Shown piece by piece: positions 24,470 through 33,007 of a stretch of 64,000 bases of DNA; the stretch's first letter is position 1; each line of letters begins with the position of its first letter. The notes beneath the pieces were generated by a model that worked only from the letters and a program-made list of their open reading frames with translations, was not told the DNA's origin and searched no databases. Where the stretch lies: assembly GCA_035560555.1 (NCBI GenBank), contig DATMZF010000054.1:81315-145314 (forward strand). Reading direction: 5' to 3'. Made by a program: the position numbers and the translations under genes. This DNA comes from UBA11090 sp035560555 (GTDB taxonomy: Bacteria > Spirochaetota > Spirochaetia > Treponematales > Rectinemataceae).

Positions 24470-25669
24470 ATGGACAAGCATGGAATAGCGGCGTTGATCG
24501 CCGAACTCAAAACCAAAAAAATCGCCATGAAGGGCAAGGATTTCTTCCTCACTTGGGAGAAATCCAGGGACGAACTGGACGCCACCTTTCTCGTCGCCGA
24601 CATCCTGCGGGGGATGAGGGACAACAACGTCAGCCCCAGGATTTGGGATTCGGGCATCGCCGTCTCCAACTTCCGCGACAACTCGACGCGCACCCGCTTC
24701 TCCTACGCGTCGGCCTGCGACCTCCTCGGCCTCTATATCCAGGACCTGGACGAGGGAAAGAGCCAGATCGCCCACGGCGAGACGGTGCGCGAGACGGCCA
24801 ACATGATCAGCTTCCTCACCGAGGCGATCGGCATACGCGACGACATGTACCTCGGCGAAGGCGACAAGTACCAGCGAGAAGTGGCGAAAGCCCTCGACGA
24901 AGGCGTCGCGGCGGGCGTCCTGCCCTCCAGGCCCACCGTCGTCAACCTCCAGTCCGACATCGACCATCCCACGCAGTCCATGGCCGATTTCCTCCATCTG
25001 GCCCACTTTTTCGGCGGGATCGAGGCGCTCAAAGGCAAGAAGATCGCCATGTCCTGGGCCTATTCTCCCTCCTACGGCAAGCCTCTTTCGGTGCCCCAGG
25101 GCATCATCGGCCTCGCGAGCCGTTTCGGCATGGAAATCGCCCTCGCCTATCCCGAGGGCTACGATCTCATCCCCGAGGTTGTCCAGCTCTCGAGAGACCA
25201 AGCCGAGGCTTCGGGCGGCCTTCTCACCGTCGGGCACTCTATGGACGCGGCCTTCGCGGGCGCCGACATCGTCTACCCGAAGAGCTGGGCTCCCTTCGAC
25301 GTGATGCAGAAACGCGTCCCCCTCCTCCACTCGGGCGATCAGGCGGGCCTGAAGGAGCTCGAGAAGAGCTGCCTCGCGAACAACGCGAAGTTCAAGGATT
25401 GGGAGTGCACGGAAGAAAAGATGAAGCTGACGAAGAACGGCAAGGCGCTCTACATGCACTGCCTGCCCGCCGACATCACCGACGTATCCTGCAAGGCGGG
25501 CGAGGTGGCGGCCACCGTCTTCGACCGCTACCGCGACGATACGTACAGGGAAGCGAGCTACAAGCCCTACATCATCGCGGCGATGATCGTCCTCGGCAAA
25601 TTCAAGGACCCGGCCGCCCTTCTCAAGGCGGCCATGGAAAGCGGCGCTTCGCGGACGCTGGGGCTCTGA
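24470..25669 (+). CDS. ygeW: YgeW-type knotted carbamoyltransferase
   Basis: The 399-residue product is a transcarbamylase-like protein of the YgeW family. The carbamoyl-phosphate loop Asn-Ser-Thr-Arg-Thr-Arg-Phe-Ser lies near residue 70, the Gln/His region in Asp-Ile-Asp-His-Pro-Thr-Gln near 167, and the closing His-Cys-Leu-Pro-Ala-Asp near 330. I use the ATG at 24470, which has GGAGG 5 bases upstream, rather than an in-frame ATG at 24398 inside the previous gene. In purine catabolism it should run phosphorolytically, releasing carbamoyl phosphate from a ureido compound. The carbamoyl phosphate could feed ATP synthesis or the arginine pathway encoded elsewhere in the window; no carbamate kinase gene is visible here. 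Confidence 0.92.
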   Translation: MDKHGIAALIAELKTKKIAMKGKDFFLTWEKSRDELDATFLVADILRGMRDNNVSPRIWDSGIAVSNFRDNSTRTRFSYASACDLLGLYIQDLDEGKSQIAHGETVRETANMISFLTEAIGIRDDMYLGEGDKYQREVAKALDEGVAAGVLPSRPTVVNLQSDIDHPTQSMADFLHLAHFFGGIEALKGKKIAMSWAYSPSYGKPLSVPQGIIGLASRFGMEIALAYPEGYDLIPEVVQLSRDQAEASGGLLTVGHSMDAAFAGADIVYPKSWAPFDVMQKRVPLLHSGDQAGLKELEKSCLANNAKFKDWECTEEKMKLTKNGKALYMHCLPADITDVSCKAGEVAATVFDRYRDDTYREASYKPYIIAAMIVLGKFKDPAALLKAAMESGASRTLGL

Positions 25670-25701
25670 AGGCACGTCCTGACAGGCTTTCGAGGAGTAT
25701 C

Positions 25702-27405
25702 ATGCGCCATTCGCCATTCCGCCGCCCCGGTCTTTCCCTGGCGGTCACAATCACCGTCATCCTCTCCGCCTGCCTGCTCCTGCCAGCCTGTTCCCTGCTT
25801 CCCTCGAAAAAGTCTGTCCAAATCGTCGTCGCGCGGCCTCCCGAGCCTGTCGCGCGGCCTCCCGAGCCTGTCGCGCGCCCGCCTGAGCCCGCGACGAAAC
25901 CCACACAGCCTACGCAGCCCACGCCACCAGCACTACCCGCGCCGTCCGCGCGGCCCGACCTTTCCCTCTATCGGAGCGGCCAGATCGATCCAAGAGTCCG
26001 CGCCCCAAGCGAGAAGATCCAGGCGGCGGCCTTCAGGAACCCGGCGACGGGGCTCAAGGATCTCACCGCGGCCCTCGTAAGCCAGGAAAAAGATCCCTTC
26101 ATGAAGATCAAGCTCATCCACGACTGGATCTGCGTCAACATTTCCTACGATGTGGCCATGCTGAAAAGCCAGTTCGCGGCGGACCAGGATATCGAGCATG
26201 TGATGAATTCCAGGAAAGCGGTGTGCAGCGGCTATTCGCGGGTTTTCCAGGCCATGGCCGAGCAGGCCGGTTTTTCCTGCGTCACCGTCAGCGGCTACAC
26301 GAAGAACCAATCGGGCCCCCGCGGCCTCACGGCGGGCAATTCGCACGCGTGGAACATTGTCCAGATAAACGGCGGACGGTACATCGTCGACACCACCTTC
26401 GACGCGGGACACGTGAAGGACTGGACCTTCATCAGGCGCTATTCGACCGACAACCTCTTCGTAGATCCTCTGATAAGCCTCTACGCGCGCTACCCAAAAC
26501 AGGACGAGCAGCAGCTCGTCGCCCGCCCCATCTCCCCGGAAGAATTCCTGAATTCCCCCGATGTCGAGAATGCCTTCTTTTCCTACGGCCTGCGTCTGCC
26601 CGTCGCCGGAATATCCTGGAAAACGGCCGCGGCGGGCGTGTTTTCCTTCGACCTCGAGCTGGCTAAGCCCGGAATCGCCATCGACGCTGCCCTCACCGGT
26701 CCTAACGGGGCGGAAGTCGAACAGGGGACGATGATACAGAAGCTTTCCACAAATTCGAGAAGAGTCCTCGTCCGCATGCCGTCCACCGGTCTCTATACGC
26801 TGGAAGTGTTCGCCAAAAATGTCGAGAAACAGCGGTTCGACTATCTGATTCCCGCATCGAAATTCGAGGGAACCCTGACGCCGGCAATCGGGAAACTCTT
26901 GACCGACGGAACCATTTCAGAAAAGGACTCGAGCCTCTTCCTCTCCGCATTCGAGAAAGTTCCTTCGGTCAAAGCCTATGCTTTCAAGGAAGATCCCTTT
27001 GACCCCGGCAGGACGGAAAAGATTTCTGCGCTGCTGAAAAGCGCGGGACAGGCAACGGGCTCCTTGCGGGAAGTGCTGTCTTTCCAGCTCGACAACAGCG
27101 AGGCTTCGAGACTGCAGCGTTTCCCGCTTTTCTACGCTCAGTATCAGAACGCTCCGGCTGATTCCCTCATCGAGCCCCTCTCGGGCTATCTCCGCTCAGG
27201 CGAGAAGGTCCGGTTCAGCTACGTCTCGCCAACAACCGCCAAGGTGGCCCTCCTGGCCAACGACGCTATCTTCCCCATGGAAAAAGGAAGCGATGGCGTC
27301 TTCCGCCTCGATCTGAACCTTCCAGACACGGACAAGATAAAGCTCGCCACCAGTTCGAACGGCCTGGATTATTGGGTAGCCGCCGTCTGGCACATCATCA
27401 AGTGA
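25702..27405 (+). CDS. Lipoprotein with transglutaminase-like domain
   Basis: A 567-residue secreted protein. A basic start, a hydrophobic segment and a lipobox (Leu-Ser-Ala-Cys24; a second candidate is Cys30) indicate lipidation. A Pro-rich linker (residues 40-80) includes three tandem Val-Ala-Arg-Pro-Pro-Glu-Pro units. A transglutaminase-like domain follows with a plausible triad of Cys175 (Val-Cys-Ser-Gly-Tyr-Ser), His215 (Ser-His-Ala-Trp) and Asp230 (Val-Asp-Thr-Thr). The C-terminal half looks like beta-sandwich surface domains of the kind found in 'kyphoscoliosis peptidase'-like proteins. It has an ATG at 25702 preceded by GAGGAG. It follows ygeW by 32 bases but shows no functional link to purine breakdown. 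Likely roles are cell-wall or extracellular protein processing; the substrate is unknown. Confidence 0.85.
   Translation: MRHSPFRRPGLSLAVTITVILSACLLLPACSLLPSKKSVQIVVARPPEPVARPPEPVARPPEPATKPTQPTQPTPPALPAPSARPDLSLYRSGQIDPRVRAPSEKIQAAAFRNPATGLKDLTAALVSQEKDPFMKIKLIHDWICVNISYDVAMLKSQFAADQDIEHVMNSRKAVCSGYSRVFQAMAEQAGFSCVTVSGYTKNQSGPRGLTAGNSHAWNIVQINGGRYIVDTTFDAGHVKDWTFIRRYSTDNLFVDPLISLYARYPKQDEQQLVARPISPEEFLNSPDVENAFFSYGLRLPVAGISWKTAAAGVFSFDLELAKPGIAIDAALTGPNGAEVEQGTMIQKLSTNSRRVLVRMPSTGLYTLEVFAKNVEKQRFDYLIPASKFEGTLTPAIGKLLTDGTISEKDSSLFLSAFEKVPSVKAYAFKEDPFDPGRTEKISALLKSAGQATGSLREVLSFQLDNSEASRLQRFPLFYAQYQNAPADSLIEPLSGYLRSGEKVRFSYVSPTTAKVALLANDAIFPMEKGSDGVFRLDLNLPDTDKIKLATSSNGLDYWVAAVWHIIK
25828..25890 (+). 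repeat. Three 21-bp tandem repeats in the lipoprotein linker
   Basis: Two identical 21-bp units (25828-25848 and 25849-25869) and a third diverged one (25870-25890) encode Val-Ala-Arg-Pro-Pro-Glu-Pro three times. The unit is in frame and lies in the disordered Pro-rich linker, so copy-number change would alter linker length without breaking the gene. Confidence 0.85.
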
Positions 27406-27447
27406 TATGACAGCGATGATTTCAGGCACCTTGTTCAAGGAGTTGAG

Positions 27448-28086
27448 ATGATAATCACTGACCTTACCCATACTATATCTCCCATCATGCCCGTGTATCC
27501 GGGAACGGAAAAACCGGTCATCGTTGAAGCGACGACCATCGAAAAAAATGGATTCGCGGAAAAGTGCATTACCCTTTATTCCCATACGGGAACGCATATA
27601 GATTCTCCCGGCCATATTTTACCGGGACGGCATACTCTGGATCAGTTCAATGCCGATAAGTTCATAGGCAGGGGAATAGTCATCGATGTAGCGGAGATCA
27701 GATCGGACAGCATCGAGAAACATGACATAGAACTTTACGCGGGAGAGATCGAGGCGTCCGATTTTGTCCTTTTCAATACGGGTTGGGACAAGTATTGGAA
27801 CGATACCGGGTACTTTTCCGGTTTTCCTGTCCTGTCGAAGGAAGCGACAGCCTGGCTCTGTGGCTTCCCTCTCAAGGGAATCGGGCTCGACTGCATTTCC
27901 ATAGACCCCGTCGGCGATATGAATATGGAAAATCATACATTGTTGTTTGAACAAGATATGATAATCATCGAGAATCTGCGCAATCTGGATCTGTTGAAGA
28001 ACATTCAATTCATGTTTTCATGTTTGCCGCTGAAACTCGAAAAAGCCGATGGCTCGCCGGTTCGGGCGGTTGGAATAATACTCTAG
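27448..28086 (+). CDS. Cyclase-family (kynurenine formamidase-like) metal hydrolase
   Basis: A 212-residue protein of the 'putative cyclase' family (Pfam Cyclase), which includes bacterial kynurenine formamidase and isatin hydrolase. The diagnostic His-x-Gly-Thr-His-x-Asp-x-Pro-x-His is present at about residues 51-61, and an Asp/Ser-containing Gly-Leu-Asp-Cys-Ile-Ser-Ile-Asp segment follows near 150. It probably hydrolyses a small N-formyl or cyclic amide. Codon use is clearly more AT-rich than in the neighbours (many ATA, AAT, TTT and GAT codons), suggesting separate acquisition. It stands 42 bases after the lipoprotein gene and has no purine or tryptophan partner beside it, so the substrate is open. 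Confidence 0.85.
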   Translation: MIITDLTHTISPIMPVYPGTEKPVIVEATTIEKNGFAEKCITLYSHTGTHIDSPGHILPGRHTLDQFNADKFIGRGIVIDVAEIRSDSIEKHDIELYAGEIEASDFVLFNTGWDKYWNDTGYFSGFPVLSKEATAWLCGFPLKGIGLDCISIDPVGDMNMENHTLLFEQDMIIIENLRNLDLLKNIQFMFSCLPLKLEKADGSPVRAVGIIL

Positions 28087-28157
28087 ATACGTCGGCGATC
28101 GTTTTTGTCTGTCTCATAGCGGACAATTCCTAAACGGGTTCAAGGCGTCGCGGAATC

Positions 28158-28937
28158 CTAGGCTTTCTGGTAGCGCAGTTCCATGTCGTTCTGGTCGCCC
28201 GATACCATGAGCGAATAGACGCAGCGGTCGCCCAGCACCAGATAGTGGGAATAATGCACGGGAATATCCAGCGGATCGTAGATGACTTTGGTTATGGAAA
28301 AAAGCGGATCGCCCGGAACGCATTTCAGGAATTCGGCGTGTTCGGGGCCGGCGCGGATGACGCCCAGGGTCTTGTACGCCTTCGCGAAGACGATGCCGTA
28401 TTTCTTCTGCATGATGCCGAAGGTGGAGATATTGTCGACGAGCAGTTCGGCCAAGCCCGGATACATCGATTCGATAAAATATGCGTCGTCGATCATATAG
28501 GGGATCTGGGAGTCCGACATCAGGCGGCGCAGGTGGATGACCTTGGCCCCGGGCTCGATTCCGAGCCTGTCGGCGACTTCGATCTCGGCGCCTTCCACAT
28601 CCTTCGAGAGCACCCGGCTGTACTTGTTCTTGACGCCGTCGTTGGAGGATTCGCTGAAGCCCCCGAAGGAGCGCAGCTGGCGCTGCACGTGGCGATAGCT
28701 GACGAAGGTTCCCCTGCCCTGCTGCGATGAAAGGTAGCCCTCCTCGACGAGCTCCGACAGGGCGCGGCGCACCGTAATCCTGCTGACGCCGTATGTTTCC
28801 ACGAGGCTCAGCTCCCCCGGAAGACGCTCGCCGAAAGCGTATGTTCCATCCAGCATTTTCCCTATAAGCGTCTGTTTGAGTTGTTCATAGAGAGGCCGGG
28901 CACTGGTCTGCGTCAACATTTCCAGATCAATCTCCAA
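28158..28937 (-). CDS. frlR: GntR/HutC-family regulator, probable fructoselysine operon repressor
   Basis: A 259-residue transcription factor. Residues 12-75 form a GntR winged helix (Pro-Leu-Tyr-Glu-Gln-Leu-Lys, then Leu-Pro-Gly-Glu, and Gly-Val-Ser-Arg-Ile-Thr-Val-Arg-Arg-Ala). Residues 100-245 form a UTRA effector-binding domain. It directly follows the sugar-kinase gene: the TTG start at 28937 abuts the kinase stop, and a Met at residue 7 is an alternative start. It is the last gene of the operon, whereas in Bacillus subtilis frlR is a separate gene beside the operon. A perfect palindrome at the operon promoter (34044-34065) is a candidate operator. The effector is presumably fructoselysine phosphate or a related sugar-amine; this is inferred from neighbours. 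Confidence 0.85.
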   Translation of the reverse strand: MEIDLEMLTQTSARPLYEQLKQTLIGKMLDGTYAFGERLPGELSLVETYGVSRITVRRALSELVEEGYLSSQQGRGTFVSYRHVQRQLRSFGGFSESSNDGVKNKYSRVLSKDVEGAEIEVADRLGIEPGAKVIHLRRLMSDSQIPYMIDDAYFIESMYPGLAELLVDNISTFGIMQKKYGIVFAKAYKTLGVIRAGPEHAEFLKCVPGDPLFSITKVIYDPLDIPVHYSHYLVLGDRCVYSLMVSGDQNDMELRYQKA

Positions 28938-29762
28938 TCAGCGTTCGAAATCGTGGGGATAACCGAATCCTCCGAAATATCCGCAGGTGATGGCGGCCCT
29001 CTCGGCCGCGAAATCGAGGGAGGCGGCCATGTCGCCGCTCTCGTAGAAACGTGTCAGGAAGCCGGCGATGAAACTGTCGCCCGCTCCCATGGTGTCCACA
29101 ACCTTTTCGGCGGCCTTCACGGGCTGGAAAAAACGCTGTCCGCGCCGCGAAAAGAGGGCGCCTTTCGATCCCAGGGTGATGCCCACCGTTTCGGTGCCGA
29201 AGGCGTGGCAGCTTTCGATGATAGAGTCAAGCTTGGCCTCTGTCAACGCGGCGCCGGAAAAGAAAGCGAAGCGCACATGGGGACATACCTCAGCCAGATA
29301 GTCCTCCTCGTTCCGGGTGGAAAAATCGTAGGAGACATCGGTCTTCGAGGCCAGCCTCGCGAGCTCGGGCTCGATGCCCGAATAGCAGGAAGTATGGCAG
29401 AGGTCGAAGGCGCCGATGTACTCCAGATCGGGAGGCGTCAGCCTGATGCGCAGTATATGCTGGGCCGTGTCCTTGGGTCCCCCGACGAAGACCCTGTCCC
29501 CATCGGGAGAAAGGTTGACGGCGGGGTGTCCCGACGCGGCATAGGCCTTGCGGGAACGCATCCATTCGACGCCTTCGAGATCCAGGCAGCGCTTGATGTG
29601 CTCGGCTTCCGGATCGTCCCCGAAGACTCCCATATAGGCCACGGGGTTCGCCCCGTTCCTGCGGCAGTTGACGGCCACGTTCACCGCGTTTCCGCCCGGA
29701 TAGTACATTTTCTGGTCGAGATAGCAGTCGACGACGTTGTCGCCCACACCGATCATTTTCAT
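28938..29762 (-). CDS. frlD: Fructoselysine 6-kinase-like PfkB-family kinase
   Basis: The 274-residue protein is a ribokinase-type sugar kinase. It has the N-terminal Gly-Asp-Asn-Val-Val-Asp-Cys-Tyr and Gly-Gly-Asn-Ala-Val-Asn-Val-Ala found in FrlD. The PfkB signature 2, Asp-Thr-Met-Gly-Ala-Gly-Asp-Ser-Phe, contains the catalytic Asp near residue 225. It should phosphorylate an Amadori compound (fructoselysine or another fructose-amino acid) at C6 so that the deglycase can split it. I prefer the ATG at 29762, with an AGGA site 9 bases before it, over the ATG at 29771 that overlaps the site. The neighbours (binding-protein transporter, SIS deglycase, GntR) are those of Bacillus frlBONMD. Confidence 0.88.
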   Translation of the reverse strand: MKMIGVGDNVVDCYLDQKMYYPGGNAVNVAVNCRRNGANPVAYMGVFGDDPEAEHIKRCLDLEGVEWMRSRKAYAASGHPAVNLSPDGDRVFVGGPKDTAQHILRIRLTPPDLEYIGAFDLCHTSCYSGIEPELARLASKTDVSYDFSTRNEEDYLAEVCPHVRFAFFSGAALTEAKLDSIIESCHAFGTETVGITLGSKGALFSRRGQRFFQPVKAAEKVVDTMGAGDSFIAGFLTRFYESGDMAASLDFAAERAAITCGYFGGFGYPHDFER

Positions 29763-29823
29763 CGCTTTCATTCCTTTTTCGCGGCCATCGCGGCGAGCGC
29801 CCGAGCGCCAGCCAAAATCCGGC

Positions 29824-30678
29824 TCAACCCTTGACCGAACCCGCCATCATGCCGCGGATGAAGTATTTCTGCACCAGGATGAAGAACACCATGAGGGGCA
29901 GGGCCGAAATAGCCATGCCGGCGAGCAGGGGGCCCCAGTCTATCTGCAGCGCGTCCCTGAAACTCATGAGACCCGCGGGTATCGTCCTGTATTTGTTCGA
30001 GTCGATGAAGATGATGGCGAAGAGGAACTCGTTCCAGGCGTAGTAGGCCGTGAGGATGGCGCTCGTGAGGAGTATGGGCCTGGACATCGGAAGGAAAATC
30101 TTCGAGAAGGTCTGGACGCTCGTGCAGCCGTCCAGCGTGGCCGACTCCTCGATCTCCTTGGGCACGCTCAGGAAAAAGGTGCGTATGAGGAGGGTGTTGA
30201 GGGGAAGCCTGAAAGCCACATAGGGAACGATGAGGGCGAGATAGGTATTCCTGATCTTCAGCGCCGTAAGGAGGCCGTAGAGGGGAACGAGGCAGACCTG
30301 CGGATTCAGCATCATGCCGCCCATGATGGCGATGAGAACGTACTTGAGCCAGGGAGCCTTATACCTGGCGAGGCCGTAGGCGCAGAGCGAGGAGAGGGCG
30401 AGAACGCCCGCTATGGTGCTCAAGGTCACGATGAGGCTGTTGACGAAATAGCCCGAAATGCCCCTGTTCCACGCGTTGGCGTAGTTCTGCCATTGGGGAA
30501 CCGTCGGAAGTGCCCAGATGTTGAGGGTGATATCCTCGGTGGTCTTGAGCGAGGACATGACGACCCAGAAAAGCGGGTATGCCACCATCACGAAGCCGAT
30601 GCAGAGGACGATGAGGATGAGTATCTGCGCCGGTCCGATGGAATTCCTCTTATATCGGAAAAGACTCGCGTTGGTCAT
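29824..30678 (-). CDS. frlM: Sugar ABC transporter permease, MalG type (FrlM-like)
   Basis: A 284-residue inner-membrane permease with six predicted hydrophobic segments and the MalG-type cytoplasmic EAA loop (Glu-Glu-Ser-Ala-Thr-Leu-Asp-Gly-Cys, later Ile-Phe-Leu-Pro). It lies 3 bases after the companion permease, so the two are co-translated, and 61 bases before the kinase. No ATPase gene is in the operon; as in many CUT1 sugar transporters it probably uses a shared MsmX-type ATPase encoded elsewhere. Substrate assignment to fructosyl-amino acids rests on operon content. Confidence 0.88.
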   Translation of the reverse strand: MTNASLFRYKRNSIGPAQILILIVLCIGFVMVAYPLFWVVMSSLKTTEDITLNIWALPTVPQWQNYANAWNRGISGYFVNSLIVTLSTIAGVLALSSLCAYGLARYKAPWLKYVLIAIMGGMMLNPQVCLVPLYGLLTALKIRNTYLALIVPYVAFRLPLNTLLIRTFFLSVPKEIEESATLDGCTSVQTFSKIFLPMSRPILLTSAILTAYYAWNEFLFAIIFIDSNKYRTIPAGLMSFRDALQIDWGPLLAGMAISALPLMVFFILVQKYFIRGMMAGSVKG

Positions 30679-30681
30679 GGT

Positions 30682-31572
30682 TCAGTCCTCCCCGCTCTTG
30701 AATGCCTTGAGCTGCACGACCGAGAGGGCGGCCGAGATCAGGAAGATGACGACGGCGATCGTGGACGCGTAGCCCATCATGTCCTTGAAAAAGCCCGACT
30801 GGTACATGTGCACCGCCAGCGTCATGGAACTGGTGCCCGGGCCTCCGCCCTTGGTGAGGATGTAGGGCTCGTTGAAGACGAGGAAGGATCCCGTCACCGT
30901 TATGACCGAGGTGACGAAGAACATTTCCTTGACCTGGGGAAGCGTGATGACGAAAAATCTGCGGAGCTTGCCGGCCCCGTCTATCTCGGCGGCCTCGTAG
31001 AGTTCCTCGGGAATCTTCTGGATCGCGACGATGAAGAGCATCATGACGTAGCCGACGCTCTGCCATTGGGAGACGGCTATCGTCGCCCAGATCGCCGTCT
31101 TTCCCGAACCCAGCCAGGGCCTGGCCCAGGAACCGAGGCCGACAAGGGTGAGGAAGTTGTTGAGAATGCCGTCTATCGGGCTGTAGATGAAGCCGAAGAG
31201 CAGGCAGATTACCGAAATGGATATGACCACGGGGAGGAAGAAGGTGGTGCGGAAGAAGGGCGAGACACGCCTCAGGGCTTTATCCTCCAGGACGGCCGCG
31301 AGCACCAGCCCCCAGCACACCTGGATGATGACGGAAACGATGGCGTAGCGCAGGTTGTTTCTCAGCGCCGTGAGGACGACGCCGTCCTTGAGCAGCATCC
31401 TGTAATTCTCCAGGCCTATGAAAATCTTCTCGGGAGAGAAGGCCGAAAACCTGAAGAAGCTGTAAATCACGTTCTGCACGAGAGGGTAATAGACGAATAC
31501 CCCCAGCATGAGGACGCAAGGCAGGACGAAGCCGAGGGGCTCCACCGTCGACCGAAGTCTTCTCGAGATCAT
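30682..31572 (-). CDS. frlN: Sugar ABC transporter permease, MalF type (FrlN-like)
   Basis: The 296-residue permease has an N-terminal membrane segment, a periplasmic stretch and the EAA loop (Glu-Ala-Ala-Glu-Ile-Asp-Gly-Ala-Gly) near residue 190. That is the usual layout of the first CUT1 permease. It is separated from the binding-protein gene by 74 bases that hold a very stable hairpin, which may set the lower expression of the membrane parts relative to the binding protein. It forms the translocation channel with the MalG-type partner downstream. Confidence 0.88.
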   Translation of the reverse strand: MISRRLRSTVEPLGFVLPCVLMLGVFVYYPLVQNVIYSFFRFSAFSPEKIFIGLENYRMLLKDGVVLTALRNNLRYAIVSVIIQVCWGLVLAAVLEDKALRRVSPFFRTTFFLPVVISISVICLLFGFIYSPIDGILNNFLTLVGLGSWARPWLGSGKTAIWATIAVSQWQSVGYVMMLFIVAIQKIPEELYEAAEIDGAGKLRRFFVITLPQVKEMFFVTSVITVTGSFLVFNEPYILTKGGGPGTSSMTLAVHMYQSGFFKDMMGYASTIAVVIFLISAALSVVQLKAFKSGED

Positions 31573-31601
31573 GTAAAGGCTCCTCCCCTATCCATAAGCA
31601 A

Positions 31602-31629
31602 GGGGACGCGGGGCTTGCCCCGCGTCCCC
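31602..31629 (-). other. Very stable hairpin between binding-protein and permease genes
   Basis: A perfect 12-bp GC-rich inverted repeat (GGGGACGCGGGG at 31602-31613, CCCCGCGTCCCC at 31618-31629) with a 4-base loop lies in the only sizeable gap between the binding protein and its permeases. There is no T-run. As in malE-malF type operons, such a stem probably blocks 3'-5' decay and keeps the upstream message abundant. Confidence 0.75.
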
Positions 31630-31646
31630 CGATTCTAGCACGGCGA

Positions 31647-32918
31647 TTACTTTTTCGCTTCGCTTCTCACAACCTTGGCGGCGGCCTGAGCGTCGGCCAT
31701 CACCTGATCGATGGTCTTGTCGCCCGTCGCGATGGCCTGGGAACCGCGCATGAAGGCATCGGCGACCTTGATGTTGACCGCGTTGTCGAACCAGGGCATG
31801 GAACCCTTTACGCCGAGGATGAGGTCGATCGCGCCCATGAGAGCCGGGTAGGAGTTATCCTTGTTGACGGCGCCGATGACGGCCACGGGAGCGCCCACGT
31901 CCTTCACGAACTTGATCATGTTCTCCTTGGAGAGGAGGAACTTGAAGAATTTCTCGGCGGCTTCGGGATTCTTGCTGGTGTTGGACATCATGAAGCCCTC
32001 GGGAGCTCCGGTGAGAAGCCCGGGGTCGCCCTTTCCGTCGGCGAAGGCGGGGAAGTTGAAGTAGCCGAAATCGGGTTTGGACTTGGCGTTGTTGATATAG
32101 GAGAACTCGGCCAGCTGGAGGTAGATCAGGGGGAGCTTCCCGGCGATGAACTGGTTGCGCACTTCGGTGTGGCTCAGGGAGGTGGCGTTCGGGCCCATGT
32201 AGCTCACGAGTTTCTGGAAGCGCTCGAGGACGACCTTGTAGCCGGGATTGGTGAACTCGCCGGTGGCTTCGACATAGTCCTTCGCGAGGACTTCGGCCGG
32301 GAGATAGCGCTGGAACATCGTGCCCTGGTAGTGGGAGATCGCCCAGGCGTCGGAGAGGCCTTCGAGGAGGGGAACGGCGTATCCCTTGGCTTTCAGGGTG
32401 TCGAGGGTCTTGAGTAGCTCGTCCCAGGTCTTGGGTTCCTTGGCGATTCCGGCTTTCTCGAACATATCCTTGTTGTAGACGAAGACCTTGCCGTCGATCG
32501 TCAGCGGCATGCCGTAGGTCACGCCGTCGAAGCTGAAGGGCTTGATCTGTGACTGTATGAAGGAATTCGCGAAAGCCTTGTCCTTGGCGAGCATGTCGTT
32601 GAGGGATTTGACCTTGCCGGATTTCACGAGATTGGCCGCGAAGCTGTCGGACCAGGAGAGGAAGACGTCGGGGACGTCGTTCGAGGAGATGAGGACGCGG
32701 ATTTTCTCCTTGTAGGCATCGTTGACGACGCTGTCCATCTCGATCTTGATATTGGGATTCTGCTTCTCGAACTCGGCCACTACCTGGTTGAAGTAGCTGT
32801 ATCGCGGTTCCATCGGCCAGCGGTGGAAGAAGCGGATCGTCACCTTGCCGCTCTGCGCCGCGGCGAAGGACACCGTCATGGCGAGCAGGACGGATACGGC
32901 TAATAGTTTCTTGAACAT
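31647..32918 (-). CDS. frlO: Sugar ABC transporter substrate-binding protein (FrlO-like)
   Basis: A 423-residue extracytoplasmic binding protein of the CUT1 (MalE/UgpB) family. A signal peptide (Met-Phe-Lys-Lys, hydrophobic core, Ala-Ala-Ala-Gln near residues 19-22) ends just before a beta-strand opening with Val-Thr-Ile-Arg-Phe-Phe. Conserved features are the Phe-Glu-Lys-Gln-Asn-Pro-Asn-Ile segment and an Ala-Ala-Glu-Lys-Phe-Phe-Lys-Phe-Leu helix near residue 325. No lipobox Cys is seen, so the protein is probably free in the periplasm, which fits a diderm host. It lies between the deglycase and the permeases in the same order as Bacillus frlBONMD. It likely captures fructoselysine or another glycated amino acid. 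Confidence 0.88.
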   Translation of the reverse strand: MFKKLLAVSVLLAMTVSFAAAQSGKVTIRFFHRWPMEPRYSYFNQVVAEFEKQNPNIKIEMDSVVNDAYKEKIRVLISSNDVPDVFLSWSDSFAANLVKSGKVKSLNDMLAKDKAFANSFIQSQIKPFSFDGVTYGMPLTIDGKVFVYNKDMFEKAGIAKEPKTWDELLKTLDTLKAKGYAVPLLEGLSDAWAISHYQGTMFQRYLPAEVLAKDYVEATGEFTNPGYKVVLERFQKLVSYMGPNATSLSHTEVRNQFIAGKLPLIYLQLAEFSYINNAKSKPDFGYFNFPAFADGKGDPGLLTGAPEGFMMSNTSKNPEAAEKFFKFLLSKENMIKFVKDVGAPVAVIGAVNKDNSYPALMGAIDLILGVKGSMPWFDNAVNIKVADAFMRGSQAIATGDKTIDQVMADAQAAAKVVRSEAKK

Positions 32919-33007
32919 GAAAGCCTCCTATGTATCGTGCTGCCCCGCGCCAGGCGCGAGGCGTAGCTACCTACCGTAAATGCCCGAATGGAGGCTGATG
33001 CCCGCGG

